The notes: a model not told the origin generated them from the sequence alone. Shown: positions 1 through 8,667, numbered from the stretch's first letter. The stretch is DNA of 64,000 bases from Duganella sacchari (GCF_900143065.1 NZ_FRCX01000010.1:1-64000), one strand, 5' to 3'. A program made the numbers and translations.

Positions 1-306
1 CGTCTTGTCCATCATTCGGACCGGGGCATTCAATACTGCGCTACAGCCTACCAACAAATCCATCACCGTTATGGCATCGTATGCTCAATGACTGATGGAT
101 ATGACTGCTATCAAAACGCCTTGGCCGAGCGGGTCAATGGAATACTCAAGACCGAGTTCCTTATCAGCAAACCGGCGAACCTGGAGCAGGCAGAGGTCAT
201 GATTCGCCAAGCAATCGCAATCTACAATACAAAGCGGTTACATACCGCCCTACAATACAAAACGCCCGATGAAGTCCATCGGGCGTCTTTAATGGAGCTT
301 AGTTAG
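1..306 (+). CDS. IS3-family transposase OrfB, C-terminal part (5' end off window)
   Basis: This is the end of a DDE integrase-type transposase that catalyses strand transfer of the insertion sequence. The frame is open from base 1 and reads HHSDRGIQY, the second catalytic Asp region of the rve core. The catalytic Glu lies in NALAERVNGILKTEF. Exactly 35 residues separate this Asp from this Glu, the D(35)E spacing typical of IS3 enzymes. The C-terminal YNTKRLHTALQYKTPDEV segment is also typical of the family. Only about 101 residues are inside the window, so the first Asp and the upstream OrfA cannot be checked. The visible part has no frameshift or stop. Confidence 0.95.
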   Translation, partial: RLVHHSDRGIQYCATAYQQIHHRYGIVCSMTDGYDCYQNALAERVNGILKTEFLISKPANLEQAEVMIRQAIAIYNTKRLHTALQYKTPDEVHRASLMELS

Positions 307-355
307 CGGGTAACGAAAAAGGCGGTTACCCGTCAACCTATTCCAGGACTAGTCA
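1..355 (+). mobile_element. IS3-family insertion sequence, right end (left end outside window)
   Basis: The transposase C-terminus is followed by a non-coding tail ending in a sequence whose reverse complement begins TGACTAGTCCTGGAATAGG, which resembles the terminal inverted repeats of IS3-family elements (IS150 group, from memory). The element therefore probably ends at 355 with the expected ...CA-3'. An 8-bp inverted repeat (307-314 and 325-332) just after the stop codon forms a hairpin, possibly shielding the transposase gene or ending its transcript. Base composition is clearly lower in GC than the neighbouring chromosome. The left end and any target duplication cannot be seen. Confidence 0.85.
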
Positions 356-563
356 CAAAGGCGATGTCTTCAAGACGCAATCGCCATTTGCGCCGCTCTG
401 AATTATGCTCGCCGTAAGTCCGCGAGCGCAATACAGTGCCCTCCGGCAGGAACAGGCATTTCCATTGGTAGCCACGGGGGCTGCCCGGGTCCATCGTGGT
501 GGAAAGTTGCTTCTGGTCGAGCAGGATATGGGTAGGCAGCTGCACGCTCATTGTGGTAAACAT
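333..563 (-). pseudogene. Hypothetical protein gene truncated at its 3' end by the IS
   Basis: The frame starts at 563 (MFTTMSVQLPTHILLDQKQL) and runs toward the insertion sequence. The last native codons are at about 356; the final residues before the stop at 333 are encoded by the IS terminus. About 69 native residues remain, with a central WKCLFLPEGTVLRSRTYGE stretch and a basic end. I do not recognise the family. The start codon lies inside the left arm of the large inverted repeat at 552-690, so expression of the remnant may depend on that structure. It could also be a spurious frame; conservation of the N-terminal peptide in relatives would decide. Confidence 0.45.
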
Positions 564-690
564 TCTCTTTTCTCCTCTCTTTTGCTCTCTTTTCCCCTAT
601 TTAGACCTCAAAAAGAGAAGGGAGTTCAAAAAGAGAGGAAAAGAGGGAGAAAGAGAGGAAAAGAGAGCTCAAAAGAGAAGGTTTACCACA
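552..690. repeat. Long imperfect inverted repeat with CT-rich and GA-rich arms
   Basis: Left arm 552-597 and right arm 645-690 are imperfect reverse complements. The outermost 10 bp (TGTGGTAAAC and GTTTACCACA) match exactly, and the interior is built of CTCTTTT-like and AAAAGAG-like units. Between them lies more purine-rich sequence (about 605-645). The stretch from 562 to 725 has no other gene. Strong purine/pyrimidine strand bias could support a cruciform or triplex, or a very long RNA hairpin at the start of the truncated minus-strand gene. Confidence 0.8.
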
Positions 691-712
691 GGGAGCCGGG
701 AAGGACTCCCTG
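689..712 (-). terminator. Hairpin downstream of ppnN
   Basis: CAGGGAG at 689-695 pairs with CTCCCTG at 706-712 around a 10-nt loop, 14 bp past the ppnN stop on the minus strand. No clean T-run follows directly on that strand, so termination is inferred from position rather than from a complete intrinsic signal. Confidence 0.4.
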
Positions 713-725
713 TATATACCTACAC

Positions 726-2096
726 TTACTGGATCACGCGATAGCAAGGAGTGTAGGGTTTGCCAGCCAGCTTCATGCGGTGCTGGGCAACGAAGGATGC
801 CAGCAGTGCGTCCATCGGCCCCATGATTTCCTTGTCGCCGTGGATCTCAAAGTGGCCGTGCTTCTCGATGGCGCGGATGCCCTCTTCCTTGACGTTGCCC
901 GCCACCACACCCGAAAACGCGCGGCGCAGATGCGCCGCCAGCAGGTGCACCGGCTGGTTCTTGTGCAGGCTCAGGTTACGCATGTTCTCGTGCGTCGGCG
1001 GGAACGGGCGCTGGAACTCGGTGTCGATCTTCAGGCCCCAATTGTAGTAATACGCGTCGCTGCGGGTCTTGCGGAACTCGCGCACCGCCTTGATCCCCGC
1101 CTGCATTTCGCGCGCCACCAGCTCGGGATCGTCGATGATGATTTTATAGCGGCTCTGCGCCTCAGGCCCCAGCGTATCGTGGATGAACTGGTTGATCTGC
1201 ACAAAATACTCGCGCGCCGTTTCCGGACCAGTAAACACCAGCGGGAACGGAATATCGGCATTATCCGGGTGCAGCAGGATGCCCAGGATATAAAGGATCT
1301 CTTCCGCCGTACCCGCGCCGCCCGGGAACACCACGATGCCATGGCCGGTGCGGACAAACGCTTCCAGACGCTTTTCAATGTCCGGCATGATGACCAGTTC
1401 ATTGACGATAGGATTCGGCGACTCCGCCGCGATGATGCCCGGCTCCGTGATGCCGAGGTAGCGGCCGCGATGCAGGCGCTGCTTGGCGTGGCCGATGGTG
1501 GCGCCTTTCATCGGGCCTTTCATCGCGCCAGGGCCGCAGCCGGTGCAGATATCCAGGTCGCGCAGGCCCATCTCGTAGCCCACCTTCTTGGAGTAGTTGT
1601 ACTCCTCGCGGTTGATCGAGTGGCCGCCCCAGCACACCACCAGGTTCGGATTCAGCATCGGCTTCAGCACGCCCGCATTGCGCAGGATGTGGAACACGGC
1701 ATCGGTGATGCCTTCGGTTTTATCCAGGTCGAACTTGGGATTGTCGGTCACCTCATTGCTGACGAAGACGATATCCCGCAGCACCGCAAACAGGTGCTCG
1801 TGGATACCCTTGATCATTTTGCCGTCCACAAAAGCGATGGCTGGCGCGCCCTTGATATCGAGCTTGATGCCGCGCTCGCGCTGCACAATGCTGATGTCAA
1901 ACGATTTATACCGTTCCAGCAGTTCCTTTCCATCGTCGATGGTGCTGCCGCAATTGAGCACGGCCAGCGCGCATTTGCGGAACACGTTATACAAGCCGCC
2001 CTGACTGGTATCAAGCAGCTTGTTCACTTCAGCCTTGGACAGAATTTCCAACTGTCCTTCCGGGGAAATCAGGGTATCGACAACGTCATATTCCAT
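726..2096 (-). CDS. ppnN: Pyrimidine/purine nucleotide 5'-monophosphate nucleosidase (PpnN, LOG family)
   Basis: Cytosolic enzyme that cleaves nucleoside monophosphates to base and ribose 5-phosphate, for nucleotide salvage and turnover. It aligns over nearly its full length with my recollection of E. coli PpnN (YgdH, about 454 aa). Visible signatures are the conserved N-terminal EVDMLK-like region, CWGGHSINREEY, CTGCGPGAM and the LOG-family PGGAGTAEE loop that binds the ribose phosphate. The C-terminal ends in QHRMKLAGKPYTPCY. A TTG nine bases upstream (2105) is in frame, but the ATG at 2096 has an AGGA about 10 bp upstream and gives a family-like N-terminus, so I chose it (456 aa). It is monocistronic. 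Confidence 0.93.
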   Translation of the reverse strand: MEYDVVDTLISPEGQLEILSKAEVNKLLDTSQGGLYNVFRKCALAVLNCGSTIDDGKELLERYKSFDISIVQRERGIKLDIKGAPAIAFVDGKMIKGIHEHLFAVLRDIVFVSNEVTDNPKFDLDKTEGITDAVFHILRNAGVLKPMLNPNLVVCWGGHSINREEYNYSKKVGYEMGLRDLDICTGCGPGAMKGPMKGATIGHAKQRLHRGRYLGITEPGIIAAESPNPIVNELVIMPDIEKRLEAFVRTGHGIVVFPGGAGTAEEILYILGILLHPDNADIPFPLVFTGPETAREYFVQINQFIHDTLGPEAQSRYKIIIDDPELVAREMQAGIKAVREFRKTRSDAYYYNWGLKIDTEFQRPFPPTHENMRNLSLHKNQPVHLLAAHLRRAFSGVVAGNVKEEGIRAIEKHGHFEIHGDKEIMGPMDALLASFVAQHRMKLAGKPYTPCYRVIQ

Positions 2097-2320
2097 GATG
2101 CACAAATCCTATTCAGTTTCTATGAGTGCTGCGCCACCAATATACGACATCTGGGCCGCTTGTGGGGGCTGGTGAATTATTAACACAAATGATATTAGTT
2201 TGCAGGGACACCATCAAAAAGTGCGCCACACGCAGATTTGTAGATTACAATGGCGCGCAATTTGGCTGCCCCACAAGGGAAACCAGTTCCTTTTTGACCA
2301 TAATTATTAGGAGAAGCCGC

Positions 2321-3826
2321 ATGAGCGGTGCGACCACCACCACCCATAATACGGAAGCCGCGATTCCGGAATTTAAGCAGATCATGGGGCACCCTGCCCC
2401 GCTGTGGATGTTGTTCATGACCGAGTTCTGGGAACGCTTTGCGTTCTACGGCATACGCTGGGCCTTGGTGCTCTACGTGGTCGCCCAGTTCTACAACGGC
2501 GACTCGGCCGGCGAATCCTCCGCCAACCTCGTCTACGGCTCCTATCTGGCGCTGGTGTACGCCGCCGCGCTGTTCGGTGGTTATGTTGCAGACCGCGTGC
2601 TGGGCTACCAGCGCTCCATCCTGGTCGGTGCGGCCTTCATGGCCGCCGGCCTGTTCATGATTGCCTTCCCCGACGAGACCATCTTCAAGTTCGGCCTGGC
2701 CACGATTATTGTCGGTAACGGCATGTTCAAGCCCAACATCTCGACCATGGTCGGCAAGCTGTATAGCACCGGCGACACGCGCCGCGACTCCGGCTTCACG
2801 ATTTTCTACATGGGCATCAACTCCGGCGCGCTGGTCGCACCGGTGCTGACCGAGTGGCTGGCATCGGCCATCTTTGGTACTGGCGGCATGCCGGCATACA
2901 AAGTGGTGTTCATGTCGGCCGGCGTCGGCATGCTGGTCAGCCTGGTATGGTTCTACATCGGCCGCCGCGGCCTCAAAGGCATCGGCGCACCGGATGCGCA
3001 TAACGCCGATCCCAAGCGCCTCGCCTATGTGGTCATCGGCTCGCTGTGCGTAATCCCCGTGGTGTACTCGCTGCTGGCCGCCGGCGCCAAGAACCTGCAG
3101 GTGGTGCTGTCGATCCTGTTCGTGCTGCTGTCGGTAATGCTGCTGGTGGAAGGCGTCAAAAACGGCAAGGTCGCGCGCGACAAGGTCATCGCCATGCTGG
3201 TGATCTTCTTCTTCAACATCATGTTCTGGTGCTTCTTCGAGCAGGCTGGCAGCTCGTTCACCTTCCTGGCCGAAAAAATCGTCAACCGCGAAATGTTCAA
3301 CTGGACCTTCCCGGTCGCCTGGTTCCAGACCGTAAACTCGCTGGCCATCATCACCTGCGCACCGATCATCGCGTTTATCTGGGTGGCCATGGGCCGCGCC
3401 AATCCGTCGATCCCGCGTAAATTCGGCCTGGGCCTGATCTTCAACGGCACCGCTTTCCTGCTGCTGATGTTCGCGCTGTCGAGCCTGGTGGACGTCAACA
3501 ACAAGATCCCGTTCTGGACCCTGTTCATGGTCTATGTGCTGCAATCGATCGGCGAGCTGTGCCTGTCGCCGATCGGCCTGTCGATGGTGACCAAGCTGGC
3601 GCCGACCCGCCTGGTGGGCCTGGGCATGGGCGGCTGGTTCCTGTCGACCGGTATCGGCAACAACCTGTCGGGCATCTTCGCGTCGGCGGTGTCGGGCGAA
3701 GGCGGCATGTCGGTGCCATCGGCATTGCACGGCTACACCTTCGGCTTCTGGTCGCTGATGGCGGGCGGCGTGCTGCTGTTCCTGATCGCTCCGCTGATCC
3801 AGAAACTCATGCACGGTGTGAAGTAA
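2321..3826 (+). CDS. Proton-dependent oligopeptide transporter (POT/PTR family)
   Basis: Inner-membrane symporter of the POT family, about 501 aa, expected to import di- and tripeptides with protons. The ExxER proton-coupling motif is present as EFWER near residues 35-39 and is followed by the TM1 signature FAFYGIRWAL. FGGYVADRVLG matches the PTR2 signature. About 12-14 hydrophobic segments are spread along the sequence. The ATG at 2321 has TAGGAGAAG 8 bp upstream and was chosen over an in-frame upstream extension that has no membrane or family features. The 2106-2320 gap holds its leader; TACAAT at 2246-2251 is a possible -10 but no convincing -35 was seen. The exact E. coli orthologue (DtpA or DtpB) is not assigned. 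Confidence 0.92.
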   Translation: MSGATTTTHNTEAAIPEFKQIMGHPAPLWMLFMTEFWERFAFYGIRWALVLYVVAQFYNGDSAGESSANLVYGSYLALVYAAALFGGYVADRVLGYQRSILVGAAFMAAGLFMIAFPDETIFKFGLATIIVGNGMFKPNISTMVGKLYSTGDTRRDSGFTIFYMGINSGALVAPVLTEWLASAIFGTGGMPAYKVVFMSAGVGMLVSLVWFYIGRRGLKGIGAPDAHNADPKRLAYVVIGSLCVIPVVYSLLAAGAKNLQVVLSILFVLLSVMLLVEGVKNGKVARDKVIAMLVIFFFNIMFWCFFEQAGSSFTFLAEKIVNREMFNWTFPVAWFQTVNSLAIITCAPIIAFIWVAMGRANPSIPRKFGLGLIFNGTAFLLLMFALSSLVDVNNKIPFWTLFMVYVLQSIGELCLSPIGLSMVTKLAPTRLVGLGMGGWFLSTGIGNNLSGIFASAVSGEGGMSVPSALHGYTFGFWSLMAGGVLLFLIAPLIQKLMHGVK

Positions 3827-3833
3827 TCACGAG

Positions 3834-3858
3834 AACGGCGCCCGAGGGCGCCGTTTTT
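3834..3858 (+). terminator. Intrinsic terminator of the peptide transporter gene
   Basis: An AACGGCGCC arm, a short CGAG centre and a GGCGCCGTT arm (3834-3855) run into a TTTTT run, 8 bp after the transporter stop. It also lies just beyond the convergent glpD stop, but the T-tract favours the plus strand. Confidence 0.9.
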
Positions 3859-3866
3859 ATTTGGGC

Positions 3867-5399
3867 CTACCTGGCCAGCGGATGGGCGTTGAGCCAGGCT
3901 TGCAGGGTGTCGGCAGTATCGGCCGGCAGGTGCAGGCCCAGTTTGCTGCGGCGCCACAGGATGTCCTGGGCACTGCGCGCCCATTCGTAGCGGCGCAGGT
4001 ATTCCACTTCTGCCGCGTACAGGCCGGGCGCGATTTCCTCGCCCATGGCGGCGACGTCCGCGCGTTCGCTCAGCAAGGTATGGAGACGCGTGCCGTAAGC
4101 ACGGCAGTAGCGCGCCACCAGCAGCGGCGGCAGCCAGTGGTAACGCGCCTGCTGGGCGTGCGTCCACTGGGTAAAGTCCCGCACCGAACGGTTTTGCGGC
4201 TCGGCGCCAAACAGGTCGCCGCCCGGCAGGCAGGCGTTGTGGGTCCAGCTGCCGTGACGGTTGTCGAGCGCCTTGGCGATGTGGTCCACCGCTTCTTCCG
4301 CCAGCTTGCGGAAGGTGGTGATCTTGCCGCCAAAGACGCTCAGGATCGGCGGCCCGTTGCTGTCCACTTCCAGCCGGTAGTCGCGCGTGACCGCCTTGGC
4401 GTCCGCGCCGTCTTCCACCAGCGGGCGCACGCCCGAATACGTCCACACCACGTCGGCCGGCACGATGGGCTGGGCAAAATACTGGCTGGCCAGTCCGCAC
4501 AGATAACTGATTTCGTCTTCGCTGATGGCGACCTGGCCGGCATCGCCGTGGTAATCCAGGTCGGTGGTGCCGATCAGCGTGAAATCCTGCTCATACGGGA
4601 TGGCAAACACAATGCGGCCGTCGGGATGCTGGAAGATGTAGGCGTTGTCGTGTTCAAAAATACGCTTGACCACAATGTGGCTGCCCTTGATAAGCCGCAG
4701 CCGGCCCGCCTCCTCGCGCGGCACGGCGCCGTGCAGCAGGCCGGCGGTCCACGGCCCTGCCGCGTTGACCACATAGCGTGCATTCACGCGGATCTGCCCG
4801 CAGCTGGGCTTGAACAGGGTGGCTTCCCAGTCGGCGCTTTTGCGCTCCAGTTTCTGGCATACGGCCTGGGTCAGGATGGTGGCGCCTTTCTCGCCGGCGT
4901 CGATGGCGTTCAGCACCACTAGCCGCGCATCATCGACCCAGCCATCGGAATAGATAAAGCCGCGCTCAAACTCCGGCTTGAGCGGCTGGCCCGCCGCGTG
5001 CCTGCGCAGATTAATGCCGGCCGATGCCGGCAGCAGCTCGCGCCGCGCCAGCATATCGTATAAAAACAGGCCGGCGCGTATCAGCCAGGCCGGCCGCTGG
5101 CCGCGCGCATGCGGCATCACAAAGCGCAGCGGCCACATGATGTGCGGCGCCGCGCGCAGCAGCACCTCGCGCTCGATCAGCGCCTTGCGCACCAGATTGA
5201 ATTCGTAATACTCGAGATAGCGCAAGCCGCCGTGTATCAGCTTGGTGGACGCCGACGAGGTGTGCGACGCCAGATCATCCTTCTCGCACAACACCACCGA
5301 CAGCCCGCGTCCGGCCGCATCACGGGCAATGCCGGCGCCATTGATGCCGCCGCCGATGACGAGGACATCACAATCGAGTATATGCTGCGGTTCCGCCAT
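3867..5399 (-). CDS. glpD: Aerobic glycerol-3-phosphate dehydrogenase
   Basis: FAD-dependent, membrane-associated oxidation of sn-glycerol 3-phosphate to dihydroxyacetone phosphate, feeding electrons to quinones. The N-terminus has the FAD dinucleotide motif VIGGGINGAGIARDAAGRG, then TKLIHGGLRYLEYYEF, both characteristic of GlpD. A second conserved stretch, FGGKITTFRKLAEEA, sits near residue 350. Length is 510 aa, close to the family norm. The ATG at 5399 is preceded by AAAGGGA. No glpF, glpK or glpR gene is adjacent, so the gene is detached from the rest of the glycerol regulon here. It diverges from the PBP1A gene. Confidence 0.95.
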   Translation of the reverse strand: MAEPQHILDCDVLVIGGGINGAGIARDAAGRGLSVVLCEKDDLASHTSSASTKLIHGGLRYLEYYEFNLVRKALIEREVLLRAAPHIMWPLRFVMPHARGQRPAWLIRAGLFLYDMLARRELLPASAGINLRRHAAGQPLKPEFERGFIYSDGWVDDARLVVLNAIDAGEKGATILTQAVCQKLERKSADWEATLFKPSCGQIRVNARYVVNAAGPWTAGLLHGAVPREEAGRLRLIKGSHIVVKRIFEHDNAYIFQHPDGRIVFAIPYEQDFTLIGTTDLDYHGDAGQVAISEDEISYLCGLASQYFAQPIVPADVVWTYSGVRPLVEDGADAKAVTRDYRLEVDSNGPPILSVFGGKITTFRKLAEEAVDHIAKALDNRHGSWTHNACLPGGDLFGAEPQNRSVRDFTQWTHAQQARYHWLPPLLVARYCRAYGTRLHTLLSERADVAAMGEEIAPGLYAAEVEYLRRYEWARSAQDILWRRSKLGLHLPADTADTLQAWLNAHPLAR

Positions 5400-5466
5400 T
5401 TGGTCCCTTTGGAGCTGTATACCTGTACGTTACGACAAGTGACGCCAAGTAACAATAGCCATGATC

Positions 5467-5472
5467 TATAAT
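5467..5472 (+). promoter_or_regulatory. Perfect -10 (TATAAT) of the PBP1A gene
   Basis: TATAAT at 5467-5472 would start transcription near 5479-5480. That makes the GTG at 5484 an unlikely start and supports the TTG at 5505. No good -35 is found at 16-18 bp spacing. Confidence 0.55.
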
Positions 5473-5504
5473 CGCCCATACCTGTGCAACCACGAGATGA
5501 TGTT

Positions 5505-7901
5505 TTGACAACCTCAACCTCCCCTATTCCCACCCCCACCTGGATCAACCGCCGCAATATGATACGTGCCGCCCTTGCCGCCGGCCTGGCCGCGCTGGTC
5601 GCCGCCGGCCTGCTGATCGCCTACCTGCTGCTGGTGGTGGCGCCCAACCTGCCATCGCTGGACGCAATTACCGACTACCGGCCGAAAATCCCGTTGCGCA
5701 TCTACACCGCCGACAACGCCCTGATCGGCGAATTCGGCGAGGAACACCGCGACTTCATCGCCATCAAGGACATTCCGGAGATGATGAAAAAATCGGTGCT
5801 GGCAATCGAGGACAAGCGCTTCTACGAGCATAACGGCATCGACTGGAAACGCGCGCTGGGCGCGGCCAAGGCCAACCTGGGCGGCGCCATGCGCCAGGGT
5901 GGCTCGACCATCACCATGCAGGTGGCGCGCAACTTCTTCCTGACGCGCGAGAAATTCTACGGCCGCAAGCTGAACGAAGTCATGCTGGCCATGAAGATCG
6001 AGGCAGCGCTGAGCAAGGACCAGATCCTGGAACTGTATATGAACCAGATCTACCTGGGCCAGCGCTCGTTCGGCTTCGGCAGCGCCGCCCAGACCTATTT
6101 CGGCAAGCCGCTCAAGGAGCTGTCGGTGGCCGAAATGGCCATGCTGGCCGGCCTGCCGCAAAATCCGGCACGCCACAACCCGGCCGTCAATCCCAAGCGC
6201 GCCAAGCAACGCCAGCAGGTAGTGCTGCGCGCCATGCGCGATAACGACTACATCACCGAGCAGCAGTACCAGAAGGCGCTGCACGAAACCCTGCACATCA
6301 GCCGCAAGGGCCAGGATTTCGATGTCCACGCCGAATATGTGGCCGAGCTGGCGCGCCAGGCAGTCTACGCCCAGTTCAAGGAAGAGTCCTATACCAAGGG
6401 GATCAGCGTCTACACCACGATCCTGAAAGCCGACCAGAAGGCGGCCTACGAATCGATGCGCCGCAATGTGCTCAACTACGACCAGCGCCACGGCTACCGC
6501 GGTCCGGAAGCCGTCATCACGCTGCCGGCCGGCGAGGAAGAACGCGACGACGCCATCGAGGAAGCGCTGCAGAAGCGCCCCGGCAGCGACGGCCTGATTC
6601 CGGCCGTGGTGCTGGAAGCGGGACCGAAAGCGGTCAAGGTGCAAAACCCGTCCGGCGAAGAAATCACCATCAGCGGCGACGGCCTGAAACTGGCCGCCAG
6701 CGCGCTGACCGACAAGGCCAGGGAAAGCATCCGCCTGCGTCCGGGCGCCGTCATCCGCATCATGCAGGAGAAGAACGGCTGGAGCATCACGCAAGTGCCG
6801 CAAGTGGCGGCAGCGTTTGTGTCGATCGATTCGGTCACCGGCGGCTACCACGCCATGGTCGGCGGTTTCGACTACAACCTGCAGAAGTTCAACCACGTGA
6901 CACAGGCCTGGCGCCAGCCCGGTTCCTCGATCAAGCCGTTCGTCTATTCGGCAGCGCTGGAGCGCGGCTTCTCGCCATCGACGCTGATCAACGACGTGCC
7001 GCTCGACCTGACCGGCGCCGAAACCGGCAACGAAGCCTGGTCGCCTAAAAACGACGACGGCAAGTTCGACGGCCCGATCACCATGCGCCGCGCGCTGGCC
7101 GAATCGAAGAACGTGGTCTCGGTCCGCATCCTGCGCGCCATCACGGTGCCGTATGCGCACGGCTACCTGGGCAAGTTTGGCTTTGACCTGGCCAAGCATC
7201 CGAAAAACCTGACCATGGCGCTGGGCACCGGCTCCGTCACGCCGGCGCAAATGGCCGGCGCCTACTCGGTGTTCGCCAACGGCGGCTACTCGGTCGAGCC
7301 CTACCTGATCGCCAAGATCGTCGACGGCGACGGCAAGATCATCCAGGAAGCCAAGCCGCGCACCACGCTGCCCGACGAGGCGCGCGTGCTCGATCCGCGC
7401 AACGCCTATGTGATGGACGCGATGATGCGTGAAGTCACGCGCAGCGGCACCGGCGCCGCCGTCGGCCGCCTGGGCCGCCCCGACCTGGCCGGCAAGACCG
7501 GCACCTCGAGCGACGCCATCGACGGCTGGTTCGCCGGCTACGGCGGCGGCATCGTGGCGGTATCGTGGATGGGCTACGACGATTCCAAATCGCTGGGTGG
7601 CAAAGAGTTCGGCGCCACCGTGGCGCTGCCGATCTGGATCGATTACATGAAGGTGGCGATGCAAAGCCGGCCGCCGCAGGAACGTCCGCTGCCGACCGGG
7701 CTGACGCAGGTGAACGGCGAATGGCTGTATGACGAGTTCACGGGCGACGCCGCGCGCCACACGCTGGACATGGACGACACGCCGGCCGGCGCCGAGAACG
7801 TCGAACCCGGCACGCCAGCCGCGCCGGCCACGCCGCCTGCGCCGGCGCCAGGCACGCAGCCCAACGCGGAAAATATCAGGCCGGTGCCGCCGGCCCGCTA
7901 A
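5505..7901 (+). CDS. mrcA: Penicillin-binding protein 1A (bifunctional transglycosylase/transpeptidase)
   Basis: Class A PBP that polymerises glycan strands and cross-links peptidoglycan in the periplasm, anchored by one N-terminal membrane helix (about residues 20-45). The GT51 domain shows EDKRFYEHNGID, RQGGSTITMQVARNFFL and KIEAALSKDQILELYMNQIYLG. The transpeptidase domain has the nucleophile motif SSIK (about residue 475), SKN (about 535) and KTGTSS (about 664). A Pro/Ala-rich low-complexity tail closes the protein. The frame can also start at GTG 5484, but the -10 element position and a GAG upstream of TTG 5505 favour the latter (798 aa). Its usual pil neighbours are absent; divergent glpD and convergent tetR flank it. 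Confidence 0.95.
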   Translation: MTTSTSPIPTPTWINRRNMIRAALAAGLAALVAAGLLIAYLLLVVAPNLPSLDAITDYRPKIPLRIYTADNALIGEFGEEHRDFIAIKDIPEMMKKSVLAIEDKRFYEHNGIDWKRALGAAKANLGGAMRQGGSTITMQVARNFFLTREKFYGRKLNEVMLAMKIEAALSKDQILELYMNQIYLGQRSFGFGSAAQTYFGKPLKELSVAEMAMLAGLPQNPARHNPAVNPKRAKQRQQVVLRAMRDNDYITEQQYQKALHETLHISRKGQDFDVHAEYVAELARQAVYAQFKEESYTKGISVYTTILKADQKAAYESMRRNVLNYDQRHGYRGPEAVITLPAGEEERDDAIEEALQKRPGSDGLIPAVVLEAGPKAVKVQNPSGEEITISGDGLKLAASALTDKARESIRLRPGAVIRIMQEKNGWSITQVPQVAAAFVSIDSVTGGYHAMVGGFDYNLQKFNHVTQAWRQPGSSIKPFVYSAALERGFSPSTLINDVPLDLTGAETGNEAWSPKNDDGKFDGPITMRRALAESKNVVSVRILRAITVPYAHGYLGKFGFDLAKHPKNLTMALGTGSVTPAQMAGAYSVFANGGYSVEPYLIAKIVDGDGKIIQEAKPRTTLPDEARVLDPRNAYVMDAMMREVTRSGTGAAVGRLGRPDLAGKTGTSSDAIDGWFAGYGGGIVAVSWMGYDDSKSLGGKEFGATVALPIWIDYMKVAMQSRPPQERPLPTGLTQVNGEWLYDEFTGDAARHTLDMDDTPAGAENVEPGTPAAPATPPAPAPGTQPNAENIRPVPPAR

Positions 7902-7908
7902 GCCGGGT

Positions 7909-8589
7909 TCAGGCCGACAGATAGCCGCGCATCATGCGCACGGCGCTGTCGGCAAAGGTATCCGGACTGATGTCGGCCGCGCGGTACTTCCAGCGCTTGA
8001 CATACCAGTCCTGGAACATCGCCAGGATGTGCGCCGCCGCCAGTTCCGGGCTGCTGCCCGGCTGCGGCGGCAGCTGCGCGATGATGCCGGCAAACAGCGA
8101 CTGCACATGCAGCTCCGACTCCTTGGCCGTGCCGCGCTGCTCCGCCTGCAGCACGCGCGAATCCATGAAGACGAAATAAAACCACGGCTGCAAAATCTCC
8201 GACACATAAATCGACGCCCGGATCAGCGCTTCCAGCTGGTCCAGCGGCGCGCTGACATCGCGGAACATCTTCGGCACTTCCAGCGTGGCGTGGCGCACCA
8301 CGTCCTCGATCATCTCCGCCAGCTGGTCCTTGCTGGTGATATAGCCATACAGGCCGCCCATCGACAGCCCCGTCTCGCCGCACAGGTCGCGCAGGTTCAT
8401 GGCGCGGAAGCCTACCTCGTTGGCCAGCTTGAACGTCGCGTTGAAGATTTTTTCCAGATTCTCCAGCGCCGGCTTGCGGCGCTTGACCGTGATGCGGTCG
8501 GCGTGGCGGTCCAGCAGATAGGCCCAGATATTGGCGCCGTCGAGCGGCGTCATCGCCTGAAATTGTTGGAAGTCGAATTGCGCAGGCAA
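7909..8589 (-). CDS. TetR/AcrR-family transcriptional regulator
   Basis: 226-aa regulator with an N-terminal three-helix DNA-binding domain (about residues 40-95). The helix-turn-helix reads MNLRDLCGETGLSMGGLYGYITSKDQL, quoted here in part as GLSMGGLYGYITSKDQL. The C-terminal helical half would bind an unknown ligand; WFYFVFMDSRVLQAEQRG resembles the TetR C-terminal family seen in lipid-related regulators, but this is weak. The start is TTG at 8589, supported by AGGGA 5 bp upstream and a TATAAT at the right distance. It converges on the PBP1A gene with a 7-bp gap and diverges from the lipase gene. Self-repression through the palindrome at 8629-8644 is likely; control of the lipase is possible. 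Confidence 0.85.
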   Translation of the reverse strand: MPAQFDFQQFQAMTPLDGANIWAYLLDRHADRITVKRRKPALENLEKIFNATFKLANEVGFRAMNLRDLCGETGLSMGGLYGYITSKDQLAEMIEDVVRHATLEVPKMFRDVSAPLDQLEALIRASIYVSEILQPWFYFVFMDSRVLQAEQRGTAKESELHVQSLFAGIIAQLPPQPGSSPELAAAHILAMFQDWYVKRWKYRAADISPDTFADSAVRMMRGYLSA

Positions 8590-8618
8590 GGTTGTCCCTG
8601 TAGTTTATTTTTTGACCG

Positions 8619-8644
8619 ATTATAGCCTACGCGCCCGGGCGCGT
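8619..8644 (-). promoter_or_regulatory. tetR promoter with 16-bp palindromic operator
   Basis: On the minus strand a TATAAT lies at 8619-8624, about 30 bp before the tetR start. Directly upstream, in what would be the -10/-35 spacer, is the perfect palindrome ACGCGCCCGGGCGCGT (8629-8644). An operator in that position is typical of TetR autorepression. Confidence 0.6.
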
Positions 8645-8649
8645 TCACC

Positions 8650-8667
8650 AAGCCAGCAGATTGGCTT
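8650..8667. promoter_or_regulatory. Inverted repeat in the tetR-lipase intergenic region
   Basis: AAGCCA and TGGCTT are separated by 6 bp. It lies 103 bp before the lipase start and upstream of the tetR promoter. It could be a regulator site for the lipase. A TTGACG at 8697-8702 might be a -35, but no -10 at suitable spacing was found. Confidence 0.3.

Noticed and set aside
562..690. Possible CRISPR or tandem array from repeated AAAAGAG/CTCTTTT units
   Set aside because: There are no regular spacers or constant repeat length; the pattern is an inverted repeat with low-complexity arms.
405..2183. Long plus-strand open frame opposite ppnN
   Set aside because: It mirrors ppnN codon structure, has an Arg/His/Gln-rich composition without domains, and ppnN is a clear family match on the other strand.
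2271..2296. AAGGGAA/TTCCTTT hairpin followed by T's before the peptide transporter gene
   Set aside because: The stem is short and AT-weak with mismatches; not enough for an attenuator call.
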